DNA of 64,000 bases from Rhodocyclaceae bacterium (GTDB lineage: Bacteria; Pseudomonadota; Gammaproteobacteria; Burkholderiales; Rhodocyclaceae), in NCBI GenBank assembly GCA_023230455.1, contig JALNXH010000001.1, positions 124,001-188,000 of the forward strand, read 5' to 3'. Below, in pieces: positions 8,256-18,212 of the stretch (position 1 is its first letter; each line of letters opens with the position of its first letter). Below the pieces are notes generated by a model. It saw only the letters and a program-made list of their open reading frames with translations, ran no database searches and was not told the DNA's origin. Position numbers and translations under genes: made by a program.

Positions 8256-9680
8256 TCAGAAATGCAACGGACGTTTATCCACTGCCAGAGCCGCTTCGTG
8301 CATGGCTTCCGACAGCGTCGGATGTGCGTGGCAGATGCGCGCGATGTCTTCCGCCGAGGCGCCGAACTCCATCGCCACCACGGCTTCGGCGATCAGTTCG
8401 GAGGCAGAAGCGCCAATCACATGCACGCCGAGCACGCGATCCGTCTTCGCATCGGCGAGCACCTTGACGAAGCCGGTGGTATCGCCCTGACCGAGGGCGC
8501 GCCCGTTGGCCATGAAGGGAATCTGCCCGGCGCGATACTCGATGCCTTCGTTCTTCAACTGCTGCTCGGTCTTGCCGACCCAGGCGATTTCCGGATGGGT
8601 GTACATCACCGAGGGGATCGCATCGTAGTTCACATGGCCGGCCTGGCCGGCAATCAGCTCGGCCACCATGACGCCCTCTTCCATGCCCTTGTGCGCCAGC
8701 ATCGGGCCGCGCACGACGTCGCCGACCGCCCAGACGTTGGGCAGATTGGTGGCGCAGTGCGCATCCACCTCGATACGGCCGCGTTCGTTGATCTTCAACC
8801 CGACGTTGTCGGCGCCCAGATCGCCGGTGTTGGGATCGCGTCCGACCGAAACGATCAGCCTGTCGCATTCGAGGGTACGGGCTTCCTCGCCATCTTCGTA
8901 CTCGACGCTGATGCCCTTCTTACCGACGCTGACCTTGCCGATCTTGACGTTGAGGCGGATATCCAGCCCCTGCTTGCGGGTAAAGATCTTCCAGGCCTCT
9001 TTCGAAACCGCGTCGTCGGCGGCGGCTAGAAACTCGGGCACGGCTTCGAGAATGGTGACCTCGGAACCAAGGCGCTTCCACACCGAACCCAGCTCAAGGC
9101 CGATCACGCCGGCACCGATCACACCCAGGCGCTTCGGTACGGCATCGAACGACAGCGCGCCGACGTTGTCGCAGACCAACCTGTTGTCCACCGGGATGCC
9201 CGGCAGGTGGCGCGGCTTCGAGCCGGTGGCGACGATCACATGGCGGGCGGCGACGATCTCGCCCGAGACATCGAGGTGCCAGACATCGTCTTCGCGGCCG
9301 ACGAAACGGCCGTAACCGGGTAGCAGCGTCACCTTGTTCTTCTTGAACAGGCCCTTGATGCCCTGGGTCAGTTGGGCCACGATGTTGTCCTTGCGACGGA
9401 TCATCGTCGCCACATCCATCTTGACGTTCTCGGCGGAAATACCGTGCATGACGAAGCCGTGGCTGGCCTCTTCGTACAGTTCCGAGGAACGCAACAGGGC
9501 CTTCGACGGAATGCAGCCGACGTTCAGGCAGGTGCCGCCAAGGCGGACTTCGCCTTTCGGGTCTGCGTAGGCCTCGGATTCGATGCAGGCCGACGACAGG
9601 CCGAGTTGGGCCGCACGAATGGCGGCGACATAGCCGGCGGGGCCGGCACCGATGACGACGACGTCGAATTGTTTGCTCAT
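8256..9680 (-). CDS. lpdA: Dihydrolipoyl dehydrogenase (E3 of 2-oxoglutarate dehydrogenase)
   Basis: Flavoprotein that reoxidises dihydrolipoyl groups of the E2 subunit with NAD+. The start is ATG 9680 (MSKQFDVVVIGAGPAG); product 474 residues. Visible: N-terminal FAD fold GAGPAGYVAA, redox-active pair Cys51/Cys56 in GGTCLNVGCIPSK, second nucleotide fold GVIGAGVIGLELGS, FAD-contact AVGDVVRGPMLAHK, and the C-terminal catalytic HAHPTLSEAMHE. It directly follows odhB (10 bp), so it is the dedicated E3 of the OGDH complex. A second E3 for pyruvate dehydrogenase is expected elsewhere in the genome. Confidence 0.97.
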   Translation of the reverse strand: MSKQFDVVVIGAGPAGYVAAIRAAQLGLSSACIESEAYADPKGEVRLGGTCLNVGCIPSKALLRSSELYEEASHGFVMHGISAENVKMDVATMIRRKDNIVAQLTQGIKGLFKKNKVTLLPGYGRFVGREDDVWHLDVSGEIVAARHVIVATGSKPRHLPGIPVDNRLVCDNVGALSFDAVPKRLGVIGAGVIGLELGSVWKRLGSEVTILEAVPEFLAAADDAVSKEAWKIFTRKQGLDIRLNVKIGKVSVGKKGISVEYEDGEEARTLECDRLIVSVGRDPNTGDLGADNVGLKINERGRIEVDAHCATNLPNVWAVGDVVRGPMLAHKGMEEGVMVAELIAGQAGHVNYDAIPSVMYTHPEIAWVGKTEQQLKNEGIEYRAGQIPFMANGRALGQGDTTGFVKVLADAKTDRVLGVHVIGASASELIAEAVVAMEFGASAEDIARICHAHPTLSEAMHEAALAVDKRPLHF

Positions 9681-9690
9681 GGTGTCGTCC

Positions 9691-10929
9691 TCACAGATCC
9701 AGCAGCAAGCGTGCCGGATCTTCCAGCGCATCCTTCATCGCCACCAGGCCGAGCACGGCCTCGCGGCCGTCGATGATGCGATGGTCGTAGGACATGGCGA
9801 GGTAATTGATCGGGCGGATCACGATCTGGCCGTTCTCCACTACCGGGCGATCCTTGGTGGCGTGGATGCCGAGAATCGCCGACTGCGGCGGATTGATGAT
9901 CGGGGTGGACAGCATCGAGCCGAAGGTGCCGCCATTGGAAATGGAGAAGGTGCCGCCGGTCAGTTCCTCGATCGACAGCTTGCCGTCCTTGGCTTTGGCA
10001 CCGAATTCGGCGATCTTCTTTTCGATCTGCGCCAGCGACATTTGGTCGGCATCGCGCAGAATCGGCACGACCAGGCCGCGCGGGCTGCCGACGGCGATGC
10101 CGATGTCGAAATAGCCGTGATAGACGATGTCGTTGCCGTCCACCGAGGCGTTGAGCACCGGGTAGCGCTTCAGCGCAGCCACCGCCGCCTTGACGAAGAA
10201 GGACATGAAGCCGAGCTTGACGCCGTGCTCCTTCTCGAACTTATCCTTGTACCTGCCGCGCAGTTCCATCACCGGCGCCATGTTCACCTCATTGAAGGTG
10301 GTCAGGATGGCATTGGTGGATTGTGACTGGATCAGCCGTTCGGCGATGCGGGCACGCAGGCGACTCATCGGCACGCGCTGCTCCGGACGGCCGGCAAGAA
10401 TGCTGTCCACGCTCACCGCCGCAGGCTGGGCCAGGGCGGGACGGGACGGAGCGGCCAGCGTAGCGACAGGAGCCGGGGCAGGCGCCGCCGGCTTGCCGGC
10501 GGCGCCCAGCACATCCTCCTTGAGAATACGGCCACCGCGGCCGCTGCCGGCCACCGCGGCGGGATTGATCCCCTTCTCTTCCATCAGCTTGCGCGCAGCA
10601 GGCATCACCGCCGCCGCGACAGACGCCGCCACAGGTGCACTCGCCGCGGCAGCGGGCGCTCTTTCGGCCGCAGTTGAAGCGGCGATCGCCGCCTCGGTGT
10701 CGATCTGCGCGATCAGATCGCCGGAGGTGACCGGAGAGCCGTCACCCTTGATGATCTTCACCAGCACGCCGGCCGCGGGGGCCGGCAGTTCGAGCACGAC
10801 TTTGTCGGTCTCGATGTCGATCAGATTTTCATCGCGGGCGACCGTTTCGCCTTCCTTCTTGTGCCAGCTGACGAGGGCGGCTTCGGCCACCGATTCGGAC
10901 AATTGCGGAACTTTGACTTCGATAAGCAT
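9691..10929 (-). CDS. odhB: 2-oxoglutarate dehydrogenase E2, dihydrolipoyl succinyltransferase
   Basis: Transfers the succinyl group from E1-bound thiamine adduct to CoA. The 412-residue product has an N-terminal lipoyl domain with the lipoylated Lys43 in DIETDKVVLELPA, an Ala/Pro-rich linker (about residues 80-115), a peripheral-subunit-binding domain (ARKLMEEKGINPAAVAGSGRGGRILKED written in part as AVAGSGRGGRILKED), a second Ala/Pro linker, and the catalytic core ending in the active-site SYDHRIIDGREAV. The core begins near RVPMSRLRARIAERL. It lies between odhA (29 bp upstream) and lpdA (10 bp downstream) in the same operon. Also called sucB. Confidence 0.97.
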   Translation of the reverse strand: MLIEVKVPQLSESVAEAALVSWHKKEGETVARDENLIDIETDKVVLELPAPAAGVLVKIIKGDGSPVTSGDLIAQIDTEAAIAASTAAERAPAAAASAPVAASVAAAVMPAARKLMEEKGINPAAVAGSGRGGRILKEDVLGAAGKPAAPAPAPVATLAAPSRPALAQPAAVSVDSILAGRPEQRVPMSRLRARIAERLIQSQSTNAILTTFNEVNMAPVMELRGRYKDKFEKEHGVKLGFMSFFVKAAVAALKRYPVLNASVDGNDIVYHGYFDIGIAVGSPRGLVVPILRDADQMSLAQIEKKIAEFGAKAKDGKLSIEELTGGTFSISNGGTFGSMLSTPIINPPQSAILGIHATKDRPVVENGQIVIRPINYLAMSYDHRIIDGREAVLGLVAMKDALEDPARLLLDL

Positions 10930-10958
10930 GATTAACGCTCTCTAGAAATGGGGTCGTC

Positions 10959-13805
10959 TTAATCTTGGAGTCGGGTGAAAGCACCTTCCACCACAGCCTT
11001 CTGCTGGGCGTTGTGCTTGGTGTAGTAGCCGACGGCAGGCGATGCGGAAGCGGGACGCGAAACCAGGAACAATTTCTGGCCTTCGCCGATGGCCTGGACC
11101 AGATGCTGGCGAGATACGAACCAGTACCAGATACCCTGATTGCGCGGCTCTTCCTGGCACCAGACAACTTCCTTGGCCTTGGGGAACTTTTTCATCTCAG
11201 CTTCCAGCGCGGCCTGGGGGAAGGGATAGAGTTGCTCCAGCCGGATGATCGCGGTGTTTTCGATCTTCTGTTCGCGACGGTGTGCAACGAGTTCGTAGTA
11301 GATCTTGCCCGAGCAGAGAACGATCCGAGTCACTTTCTTCGGGTCGAGCTTGTCGGCCTCGCCGATCACGGTCTTGAACTGGCCCTTGGCCAGTTCGTCG
11401 AGACCGGACACCGCATCCTTGTGGCGCAGCAGCGACTTGGGCGTGATGATCACCAGCGGCTTGCGCAGCTTGCGCAGCATCTGCCGACGCAGCAGGTGGT
11501 AGATCTGCGCCGGCGTAGTCGGCACCGCAACCTGCCAATTCTGCTCGCCGCACAACTGCATGTAGCGCTCGATGCGGGCCGACGAGTGCTCGGGCCCCTG
11601 GCCTTCGTAGCCGTGTGGCAGCATCAGCGTCAGGCCGGAGAGGCGGCCCCACTTGGCTTCGCCGGAACAGATGAACTGGTCGATCACCACCTGGGCACCG
11701 TTGGCGAAATCGCCGAACTGGCCTTCCCAGATCACCAGTTCGTTCGGCTCGTAGGTCGAATAGCCGTACTCGAAAGCCATCACCGCCTCTTCGGACAGCA
11801 CCGAGTCGATGACGATGAACGGGGCCTGCTTCGGATCGATATGCTGTAGCGGCTGATAGGTGCCTGCATCCCAGCTCTCGCGGTTCTGGTCGTGGAGCAC
11901 TGCATGGCGGTGGAAGAAGGTACCGCGACCGCAGTCTTCGCCGGAAACGCGGACACCGAAGCCCTGCATCAGCAGGGTGGCGTAGGCCAGCGTCTCGCCC
12001 ATACCCCAATCCAGTGCCAGCTTGCCTTCGCCCATCTGGCGACGATCCTCGACGATCTTGGCGACGCGGGAATGCAGCGTGAAGCCTTCGGGAACCGTGG
12101 TCACTGCACGGGCCAGCTTCTTCAGGTCGGCCAGCGGAACGCTGGTATCGCATTCGTCGGTGTACACCTGGCCGACGAAGGGGCTCCAGTCGGTCGCGAA
12201 CTTGCGCGTGTGATCGGCCAGCACCGGGTTGTAGAGTAGTTCGCCGCGATCCAGTGCGGCACGGAAATCCTTGATCATCTGCTCAGGATCGGTGGCGCTG
12301 CAAACGCCCTGGGCCACCAGACGGTCGCCGTAGAGCTTGCGCGTGCCGGGGTGCGCCTGTACCTTCTTGTACATCAGCGGCTGGGTAACCATCGGCTCGT
12401 CCTGCTCGTTGTGGCCGAGCTTGCGGAAGCAGACCAGGTCGATCACCACGTCGGCAGCAAACTCCTTGCGGTACTCCATGGCTATGCGCGTCACCAGCGC
12501 CACGGCTTCCGGATCGTCGCCATTGACGTGGAAGATCGGTGCCTCGACCATCTTGAAGATGTCGGTACAGTATTGCGACGAGCGGTAGTCGCGCGGATCG
12601 GAGGTGGTAAAGCCGATCTGGTTGTTGACCACGATGTGCACCGTGCCGCCGGTTCCGTAGCCGCGCGTTTGCGAAAAATTGAGCATTTCCTGGTTGACGC
12701 CCTGGCCGATCACCGCGGCATCGCCGTGCAGCAGTACGGCCATCGCCTGTTCGCCGTTCTTATCGTGGCGACGACGCTGGCGTGCATAGACCGAACCTTC
12801 GACCACCGGATTGACGATCTCCAGATGCGAGGGATTGAAGGCCAGCGTCAGGTGCACCGGGCCGGCCGGCGTTGCCACGTCGGAGGAAAAACCCATGTGG
12901 TACTTGACGTCGCCGGCCGTCAGCTCTTCCGCCTTCTTGCCTTCGAATTCGGAGAACAGCATTGAGGGGGACTTGCCCAGGGTGTTGACCAGAACGTTGA
13001 GGCGGCCGCGGTGGGCCATACCGATAACGATTTCCTGCACGCCCAAACCGCCGGCGACGCGGATCAGTTCATCCATCGCGACGATGGTGGATTCGCCGCC
13101 TTCGAGCGAAAAACGCTTCTGCCCGACATAGCGGGTATGCAGATAGCGCTCAAGGGTTTCGGCCGCCGTCAGGCGTTCGAGGAAGCGGCGTTTTTCATCC
13201 GCCGTGTAACGCGGCGTAGCGCGGATCGGTTCGAGCTTCGCCTGGATCCAGCGCTTCTTTGTCACGTCGCTCATATACATGTATTCGGCGCCGATGGTGC
13301 CGCAATACGTCTGCCGCGCCGCTTCGAGAATCTCGCGCAGCGACGACTGCTCCGAACCGGTGGCGGTGGCGAACGATCCGGTGCTGAAAATCTGCCCCAG
13401 ATCCGCCTCGGTGAAGCCGTAATAGGACGGTTCGAGTTCCGCAACCTGCGGCCGCTCGGAACGTTTCAGCGGATCGAGTTGCGCCCAGCGGTTGCCGAGA
13501 AAACGATAGGCATTGATCATCTGCAACACCTTGACCTGCTTTTCGTCGCCGCTCGACGTGGAACTCGCCGATGCGCCCAGCGTACCGTCCTTGGCGCGCT
13601 GAGCGAAGGAGGCGACGATCGGTGCATGCGCAACGTCGGGTCCGGTGTAATTTCCGGCGCCCGGAAGGGTCGCCAGCTTGTCGAAATAGTCGCGCCAGCG
13701 TGGTTCGACGGAGGCCGGATTGGCCAGATAGGACTCGTAGAGCTCTTCGATAAACGGCGCATTGGCACCAAAGAGATACGAATTGGCAAGCATTTGCTTC
13801 ATCAT
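10959..13805 (-). CDS. odhA: 2-oxoglutarate dehydrogenase E1 component
   Basis: Thiamine-diphosphate enzyme that decarboxylates 2-oxoglutarate and succinylates the E2 lipoyl group. The 948-residue length is normal. The N-terminal segment SYLFGANAPFIEELYESYL is the E2-binding region typical of proteobacterial SucA. The ThDP-binding part includes MAHRGRLNVLVNTLGK and HGDAAVIGQGVNQE, and the transketolase-like C-terminal half includes DWGMGETLAYATLL and GEDCGRGTFFHRH. Start MMKQM: either ATG is possible. It is the first of the three odh genes and follows gltA by 135 bp, a gap that could hold an internal promoter. Also called sucA. Confidence 0.97.
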   Translation of the reverse strand: MMKQMLANSYLFGANAPFIEELYESYLANPASVEPRWRDYFDKLATLPGAGNYTGPDVAHAPIVASFAQRAKDGTLGASASSTSSGDEKQVKVLQMINAYRFLGNRWAQLDPLKRSERPQVAELEPSYYGFTEADLGQIFSTGSFATATGSEQSSLREILEAARQTYCGTIGAEYMYMSDVTKKRWIQAKLEPIRATPRYTADEKRRFLERLTAAETLERYLHTRYVGQKRFSLEGGESTIVAMDELIRVAGGLGVQEIVIGMAHRGRLNVLVNTLGKSPSMLFSEFEGKKAEELTAGDVKYHMGFSSDVATPAGPVHLTLAFNPSHLEIVNPVVEGSVYARQRRRHDKNGEQAMAVLLHGDAAVIGQGVNQEMLNFSQTRGYGTGGTVHIVVNNQIGFTTSDPRDYRSSQYCTDIFKMVEAPIFHVNGDDPEAVALVTRIAMEYRKEFAADVVIDLVCFRKLGHNEQDEPMVTQPLMYKKVQAHPGTRKLYGDRLVAQGVCSATDPEQMIKDFRAALDRGELLYNPVLADHTRKFATDWSPFVGQVYTDECDTSVPLADLKKLARAVTTVPEGFTLHSRVAKIVEDRRQMGEGKLALDWGMGETLAYATLLMQGFGVRVSGEDCGRGTFFHRHAVLHDQNRESWDAGTYQPLQHIDPKQAPFIVIDSVLSEEAVMAFEYGYSTYEPNELVIWEGQFGDFANGAQVVIDQFICSGEAKWGRLSGLTLMLPHGYEGQGPEHSSARIERYMQLCGEQNWQVAVPTTPAQIYHLLRRQMLRKLRKPLVIITPKSLLRHKDAVSGLDELAKGQFKTVIGEADKLDPKKVTRIVLCSGKIYYELVAHRREQKIENTAIIRLEQLYPFPQAALEAEMKKFPKAKEVVWCQEEPRNQGIWYWFVSRQHLVQAIGEGQKLFLVSRPASASPAVGYYTKHNAQQKAVVEGAFTRLQD

Positions 13806-13940
13806 GGTTTCACCCCGTTTCAGGAGAAATGGAACGTAAGGAGCAACGAGTCAAACCACGCCCTCTGCAGGCTTCCTCGCGACAGCGACGGGACGAGCGG
13901 GCTTTTTATCCCTTACTCGCCGCCGCCGCTCCAGAATTAC

Positions 13941-15230
13941 TCAACGCTTGTCGAGCGACGGCACATTGCGGCGGGCGGTACCGATATAGAGCTGACGCGG
14001 ACGGCCGATCTTGTATTCGGGATCGGTGATCATTTCTTCCCACTGCGTCATCCAGCCCACGGTCCGCGCCAGGGCGAAGATGCAGGTGAACATGGAGGTG
14101 GGGATGCCGAGCGCCTTCTGCACGATGCCGGAGTAGAAGTCGACGTTCGGGTAGAGCTTCTTGCTGACGAAGTAATCGTCTTCCAGCGCAATCTTTTCCA
14201 GCGCCTGGGCCAGCTTGAACAGCCGGTCGTTTTCCAGGCCCAGTTCGCCCAGTACGTCGGCGCAGACCTTGCCCATCAGCTTGGCACGCGGGTCGAAGTT
14301 CTTGTACACGCGATGACCGAAGCCCATCAGCTTGAAGCTGTCGTTCTTGTCCTTGGCGCGCTTGATGTACTCGCCGACCTTGGACACGTCGCCGATCTCT
14401 TCCAGCATATTGAGGCAGGCTTCGTTGGCGCCGCCGTGCGACGGCCCCCAGAGACAGGCAATGCCGGCAGCGATACAGGCGAAGGGGTTGGCGCCGGAGG
14501 AACCGGCCAGGCGCACCGTCGAGGTCGAAGCGTTCTGCTCGTGGTCGGCGTGCAGCGTGAAGATGATGTCGAGCGCACGCACCAGCACCGGATTCGGCTT
14601 GTACTCCTCGCAGGGTGTGCCGAACATCATGCTCATGAAGTTGGCGGTGTAGTCGAGGTCGTTGCGCGGATACATGAAAGGCTGGCCGGCGTTGTATTTG
14701 TATGCCATCGCCACGATGGTCGGCAGCTTGGCGACCAGACGGTTGAAGCTGATGCTGCGATGCTCGGCGTCCGAGGTGTCCAGCGCGTCGTGGTAGAAAG
14801 CCGACAGCGCGCCGACCACACCAACCATCACGGCCATCGGGTGAGCATCGCGGCGGAATCCCTGGTAGAACTTCACCAACTGCTCGTGCACCATGGTGTG
14901 GCGCTTGATGGTGTTCTCGAAGTCCGCCTTCTGCGGCACATTGGGCAATTCGCCGTTCTTCAGCAGATAGGTGACTTCGAGGAAATTGCACTTCTCGGCC
15001 AGTTGTTCGATCGGGTAGCCGCGATACAGCAGCTCACCCTTGTCGCCGTCGATGAAAGTGACCTTCGACTGGCAACTGGCCGTTGATAGAAAGCCTGAAT
15101 CGTAGGTAAATAGCCCGGTCTTGGCGCCCAGAGTACGGATGTCGATCACATCGTTTCCGTGCGTCCCGGTCATCACCGGAAACTCGACGGTCTTGCCGTC
15201 TATGGTCAAGCTAGCGGTACGTTGCGTCAT
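13941..15230 (-). CDS. gltA: Type I citrate synthase
   Basis: Condenses oxaloacetate with acetyl-CoA. At 429 residues this is the hexameric, NADH-sensitive Gram-negative type. Catalytic segments are present: HADHEQNASTSTVRLAGSS with the catalytic His, WGPSHGGANEA with the oxaloacetate-binding His, and MGFGHRVYKNFDPRA. The C-terminus ends in the common IGRPRQLYIGTARR. It lies between sdhE and odhA on the same strand, which places citrate synthesis under the same leftward transcription as succinate dehydrogenase and OGDH. This order is widely conserved in betaproteobacteria. Confidence 0.97.
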   Translation of the reverse strand: MTQRTASLTIDGKTVEFPVMTGTHGNDVIDIRTLGAKTGLFTYDSGFLSTASCQSKVTFIDGDKGELLYRGYPIEQLAEKCNFLEVTYLLKNGELPNVPQKADFENTIKRHTMVHEQLVKFYQGFRRDAHPMAVMVGVVGALSAFYHDALDTSDAEHRSISFNRLVAKLPTIVAMAYKYNAGQPFMYPRNDLDYTANFMSMMFGTPCEEYKPNPVLVRALDIIFTLHADHEQNASTSTVRLAGSSGANPFACIAAGIACLWGPSHGGANEACLNMLEEIGDVSKVGEYIKRAKDKNDSFKLMGFGHRVYKNFDPRAKLMGKVCADVLGELGLENDRLFKLAQALEKIALEDDYFVSKKLYPNVDFYSGIVQKALGIPTSMFTCIFALARTVGWMTQWEEMITDPEYKIGRPRQLYIGTARRNVPSLDKR

Positions 15231-15259
15231 TTTTAGCCCCTGTAAAGGTCAGTCGTCAG

Positions 15260-15538
15260 TTATCTAGGTTCCAGCGGTGTCGCCACGCAGTGGATGCGCA
15301 GCGATTCCGCCAATTCAGTCAACTCCGGGTCGTCGATCTCGGCACGGCCGTTGATCAAATCCCAGATATCGTGGTCTTCCAGTGCCAGCAGACGAGTCAG
15401 AGCGGTTTCGGTAGGCGCGTCCAGCCCGTTCTCGTGCTGCGCCCAGAACTGTTGAAAAACAATATCGAGCTCGAGCAAAGCGCGCCGGCAGTGCCATTTC
15501 AGCCGGCCCATGCGGGCGCGCGTTGCGTCGTCCATCAA
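15260..15538 (-). CDS. sdhE: FAD assembly factor SdhE (succinate dehydrogenase flavinylation)
   Basis: Small cytoplasmic factor (92 residues) that promotes covalent FAD attachment to SdhA. The family hallmark, a basic segment followed by an LELD-type motif (GRLKWHCRRALLELDIVFQQF), is near residues 10-30, where the usual form is RRGMLELD. The rest is the expected small helical bundle with LLALEDHDIWDLINGR. Its position between sdhB and gltA is standard in betaproteobacteria and supports the call. Two adjacent ATGs at 15538 and 15535 are possible starts. Confidence 0.92.
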   Translation of the reverse strand: MMDDATRARMGRLKWHCRRALLELDIVFQQFWAQHENGLDAPTETALTRLLALEDHDIWDLINGRAEIDDPELTELAESLRIHCVATPLEPR

Positions 15539-15672
15539 GCACCACTCCTTGCGTCCGAGCAGTTCAGGCGCAGGGCCGCCCCAAGCCGGGACGGCACGCG
15601 CCGCAGGCGCAACCCGTTTGACGCCCCGATACCCGCACCCGGTGACAATCGAGCGAAGCGAGCTTGCGAACT

Positions 15673-15690
15673 CCCCTCCGGAAGGAGGGG
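15673..15690. repeat. Short GC-rich hairpin between sdhB and sdhE
   Basis: CCCCTCC and GGAGGGG flank a GGAA loop, followed by GCTGGGGGAGT. This lies in a 169-bp gap inside the operon that is larger than the neighbouring gaps. It may be a dispersed intergenic repeat or an mRNA-processing/attenuation hairpin. No T-run is present. Confidence 0.4.
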
Positions 15691-15707
15691 CTGGGGGAGT
15701 CGGGTGT

Positions 15708-16424
15708 TCATATCGCCCGGCGGACCATCATTTCCTTGATTTTGCCGATGGCCTTGGTCGGGTTGAGTCCCTTCGGGCAGACATCGACGCAGTTCATGAT
15801 GGTGTGGCAGCGGAACAGCCGGTAGGGATCTTCCAGATTGTCCAGACGTTCGCTGGTGGCCTGGTCGCGCGTGTCGGCAAGGAAGCGGTAGGCCGCCAGC
15901 AGGCCGGCCGGGCCGACGAACTTGTCCGGATTCCACCAGAACGAGGGGCAGGACGTCGAGCAACAGGCGCAGAGAATGCACTCGTAGAGGCCGTTGAGTT
16001 CTTCGCGGTCTTCCGGCGACTGTAGGCGCTCGCGTTCGGGCGGGGGATCGTTGTTGATCAGATAAGGCTTGATCGAGTGGTACTGCTTGAAGAACTGCGT
16101 CATATCCACAATCAAGTCGCGGATCACCGGCAGGCCCGGCAGCGGACGCAGCACGATGGGCTGCGCCAAGCTGGTTATCTCGGTCAGGCAGGCCAGCGCG
16201 TTCTTGCCGTTGATGTTGAGGGCGTCGGAACCGCAAACGCCTTCGCGACAGGAACGACGGAAGGACAGCGAATCGTCCTTGGCCTTGAGTTTCACCAGCA
16301 CATCGAGCAGCTTTTTTTCCGTGGAATCGACTTCCACCGACATGTCCTGCATGTAGGGCTTGGTGTCCTTCTCCGGATCGTAGCGGTAAATCTTGAATTG
16401 GACGGTACGCGTAGTCATCGTCAT
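15708..16424 (-). CDS. sdhB: Succinate dehydrogenase iron-sulfur subunit
   Basis: Carries three Fe-S clusters that pass electrons from SdhA to the quinone site. The 238-residue product shows the 2Fe-2S motif CREGVCGSDALNINGKNALAC (residues 60-80 region, here quoted up to 20: CREGVCGSDALNINGKNALA), followed by CILCACCSTSCPS for the 4Fe-4S cluster and CHTIMNCVDVCPKGLNP for the 3Fe-4S/4Fe-4S ligands. Start MTMTT has two ATGs close together; either is plausible. It lies 7 bp after sdhA in the operon. Confidence 0.97.
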   Translation of the reverse strand: MTMTTRTVQFKIYRYDPEKDTKPYMQDMSVEVDSTEKKLLDVLVKLKAKDDSLSFRRSCREGVCGSDALNINGKNALACLTEITSLAQPIVLRPLPGLPVIRDLIVDMTQFFKQYHSIKPYLINNDPPPERERLQSPEDREELNGLYECILCACCSTSCPSFWWNPDKFVGPAGLLAAYRFLADTRDQATSERLDNLEDPYRLFRCHTIMNCVDVCPKGLNPTKAIGKIKEMMVRRAI

Positions 16425-16431
16425 TTCCTTT

Positions 16432-18210
16432 TTAGTAGGCGCGCTTCTTCAGCTCGATGGTATCCACCGACATCGGCTTCATCTGCACCGGCTTGTATTC
16501 CAGCCGGTTGCGGTCGCGATGCCACAGCGTGTGCTTCAGCCAGTTCTTGTCGTCGCGGCCGTTGGGGGTTTCCTCGGTATCCAGCGCATCGTCGCGAACG
16601 TGGGCGCCGCGGGACTCCTTGCGCGCTTCGGCCGAGATCATGGTCGCCTTCGCCACTTCGATCAGGTTGTCCAGTTCCAGCGCCTCGATGCGCGCGGTGT
16701 TGAACACATTGGACTTGTCCTTAATCTCGGTACGCGCCACATCGTCGGCCACCTTCAGGATCTCGGTCACACCTTCCTTGAGCAGAGTGTCGAAGCGGAA
16801 CACGCCGGCATGCTTTTGCATCGTGCGCTGCATGGCGAGGCGCGTTTCATGCACGCTGGAGCCGCCCTTCTGCGTATTAAGGCGATTCAGGCGTGCCAGG
16901 GTGCGATCGATCGACGCGGTATCCAGCGGCTTGTGCGCGCCGGGGTTCTTCCTCAGATCCTCGACCGCCGTCTCGCCGGCCGACTTACCGAACACCAGCA
17001 GGTCGAGCAGCGAATTGGTACCGAGACGGTTGGCGCCATGCACCGAAGCGCAGGCGCATTCGCCGGCCGCATAGAAACCCTTGACCGGCGTGCTGTCGGT
17101 GCCGATCACGACCTCGCCGCGATAGTTGGTCGGAATGCCGCCCATCTGGTAATGACAGGTCGGCACCACCGGCAGCGGCTCCTTGATGCAGTCCACGCCG
17201 GCGAACTGTAGGCCGATTTCGCGGATGCCCGGGAGACGCTTCATGATGGTCGCCGGATCGAGGTGGGTGATGTCGAGCAGAACGAAATCCTTGTTCGGGC
17301 CGCAACCGCGACCTTCGTTGATTTCGGTCACCATGGCGCGGGAAACGACGTCGCGCGACGCCAGATCCTTGGCGTTCGGCGCGTAGCGCTCCATAAAACG
17401 TTCACCGGAGCTGTTACGCAAAATGCCGCCCTCGCCGCGCACGCCTTCGGTAATCAGTACGCCGGCGCCGGCCACGCCGGTCGGGTGAAACTGCCAGAAC
17501 TCCATGTCCTCCAGCGGAATGCCGGCGCGTGCCGCCATGCCCAGGCCGTCGCCGGTGTTGATGAAGGCGTTGGTGGAACTGTAGTAGATGCGTCCGGCGC
17601 CGCCGGTGGCAAAAATGGTGGCCTTGGCGTGGAAGACGACGACTTCACCGGTTTCCATGTCCATCGCCGTCACACCCTGCACGTCGCCGTCGGCGTCGCG
17701 CACCAGATCGAGCGCCTGCCATTCGACGAAGAACTGGGTGTTCACCTTGACGTTGCGCTGGTACATCGCGTGCAGCATGGCGTGGCCCGTACGGTCGGCC
17801 GCGGCGCAAGAACGGCGCACCGGCTTCTCACCGAAGTTCGACATGTGGCCGCCGAACGGACGCTGATAAATCTTGCCATTGTCGAGACGGTCGAAGGGCA
17901 TGCCGTAGTGTTCCAGTTCGACCACCACTTCATTGGCCTTGCGGCACATGAACTCGATCGCGTCCTGATCGCCGAGCCAGTCGGAGCCCTTGACGGTGTC
18001 GTACATGTGCCAGTGCCAGTGGTCTTCTTCGGAATTGCCGAGCGAGGCGGCGACGCCGCCTTGGGCTGCAACAGTGTGTGAGCGGGTGGGGAAAACCTTG
18101 GTCAGCACCGCAGTCTTAAAGCCGGCCTCGGACAGTTGAATCGCGGCACGCAGGCCGGCGCCACCGGCACCGACGATGACCGCATCGAATTTGCGAACGG
18201 TATAGCTCAC
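16432..18210 (-). CDS. sdhA: Succinate dehydrogenase flavoprotein subunit
   Basis: Oxidises succinate to fumarate with covalently bound FAD at the inner face of the membrane. The start is the GTG at 18210 (VSYTVRKFDAVIVGAGGAG), preceded by GGAGG; an upstream ATG-initiated frame would add 49 residues lying inside sdhD. Product 592 residues. The FAD-linking histidine is in RSHTVAAQGGVAAS, the substrate-site segment is HPTGVAGAGVLITEG, and the active-site arginine lies in HGANRLGTNSLLDLLVFG. The gene starts 2 bp after the sdhD stop. Confidence 0.97.
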   Translation of the reverse strand: MSYTVRKFDAVIVGAGGAGLRAAIQLSEAGFKTAVLTKVFPTRSHTVAAQGGVAASLGNSEEDHWHWHMYDTVKGSDWLGDQDAIEFMCRKANEVVVELEHYGMPFDRLDNGKIYQRPFGGHMSNFGEKPVRRSCAAADRTGHAMLHAMYQRNVKVNTQFFVEWQALDLVRDADGDVQGVTAMDMETGEVVVFHAKATIFATGGAGRIYYSSTNAFINTGDGLGMAARAGIPLEDMEFWQFHPTGVAGAGVLITEGVRGEGGILRNSSGERFMERYAPNAKDLASRDVVSRAMVTEINEGRGCGPNKDFVLLDITHLDPATIMKRLPGIREIGLQFAGVDCIKEPLPVVPTCHYQMGGIPTNYRGEVVIGTDSTPVKGFYAAGECACASVHGANRLGTNSLLDLLVFGKSAGETAVEDLRKNPGAHKPLDTASIDRTLARLNRLNTQKGGSSVHETRLAMQRTMQKHAGVFRFDTLLKEGVTEILKVADDVARTEIKDKSNVFNTARIEALELDNLIEVAKATMISAEARKESRGAHVRDDALDTEETPNGRDDKNWLKHTLWHRDRNRLEYKPVQMKPMSVDTIELKKRAY

Positions 18211-18212
18211 TG

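Noticed and set aside
13011..15086. 691-codon plus-strand open frame
   Set aside because: It is antisense to odhA and gltA, both canonical. No recognisable protein features.
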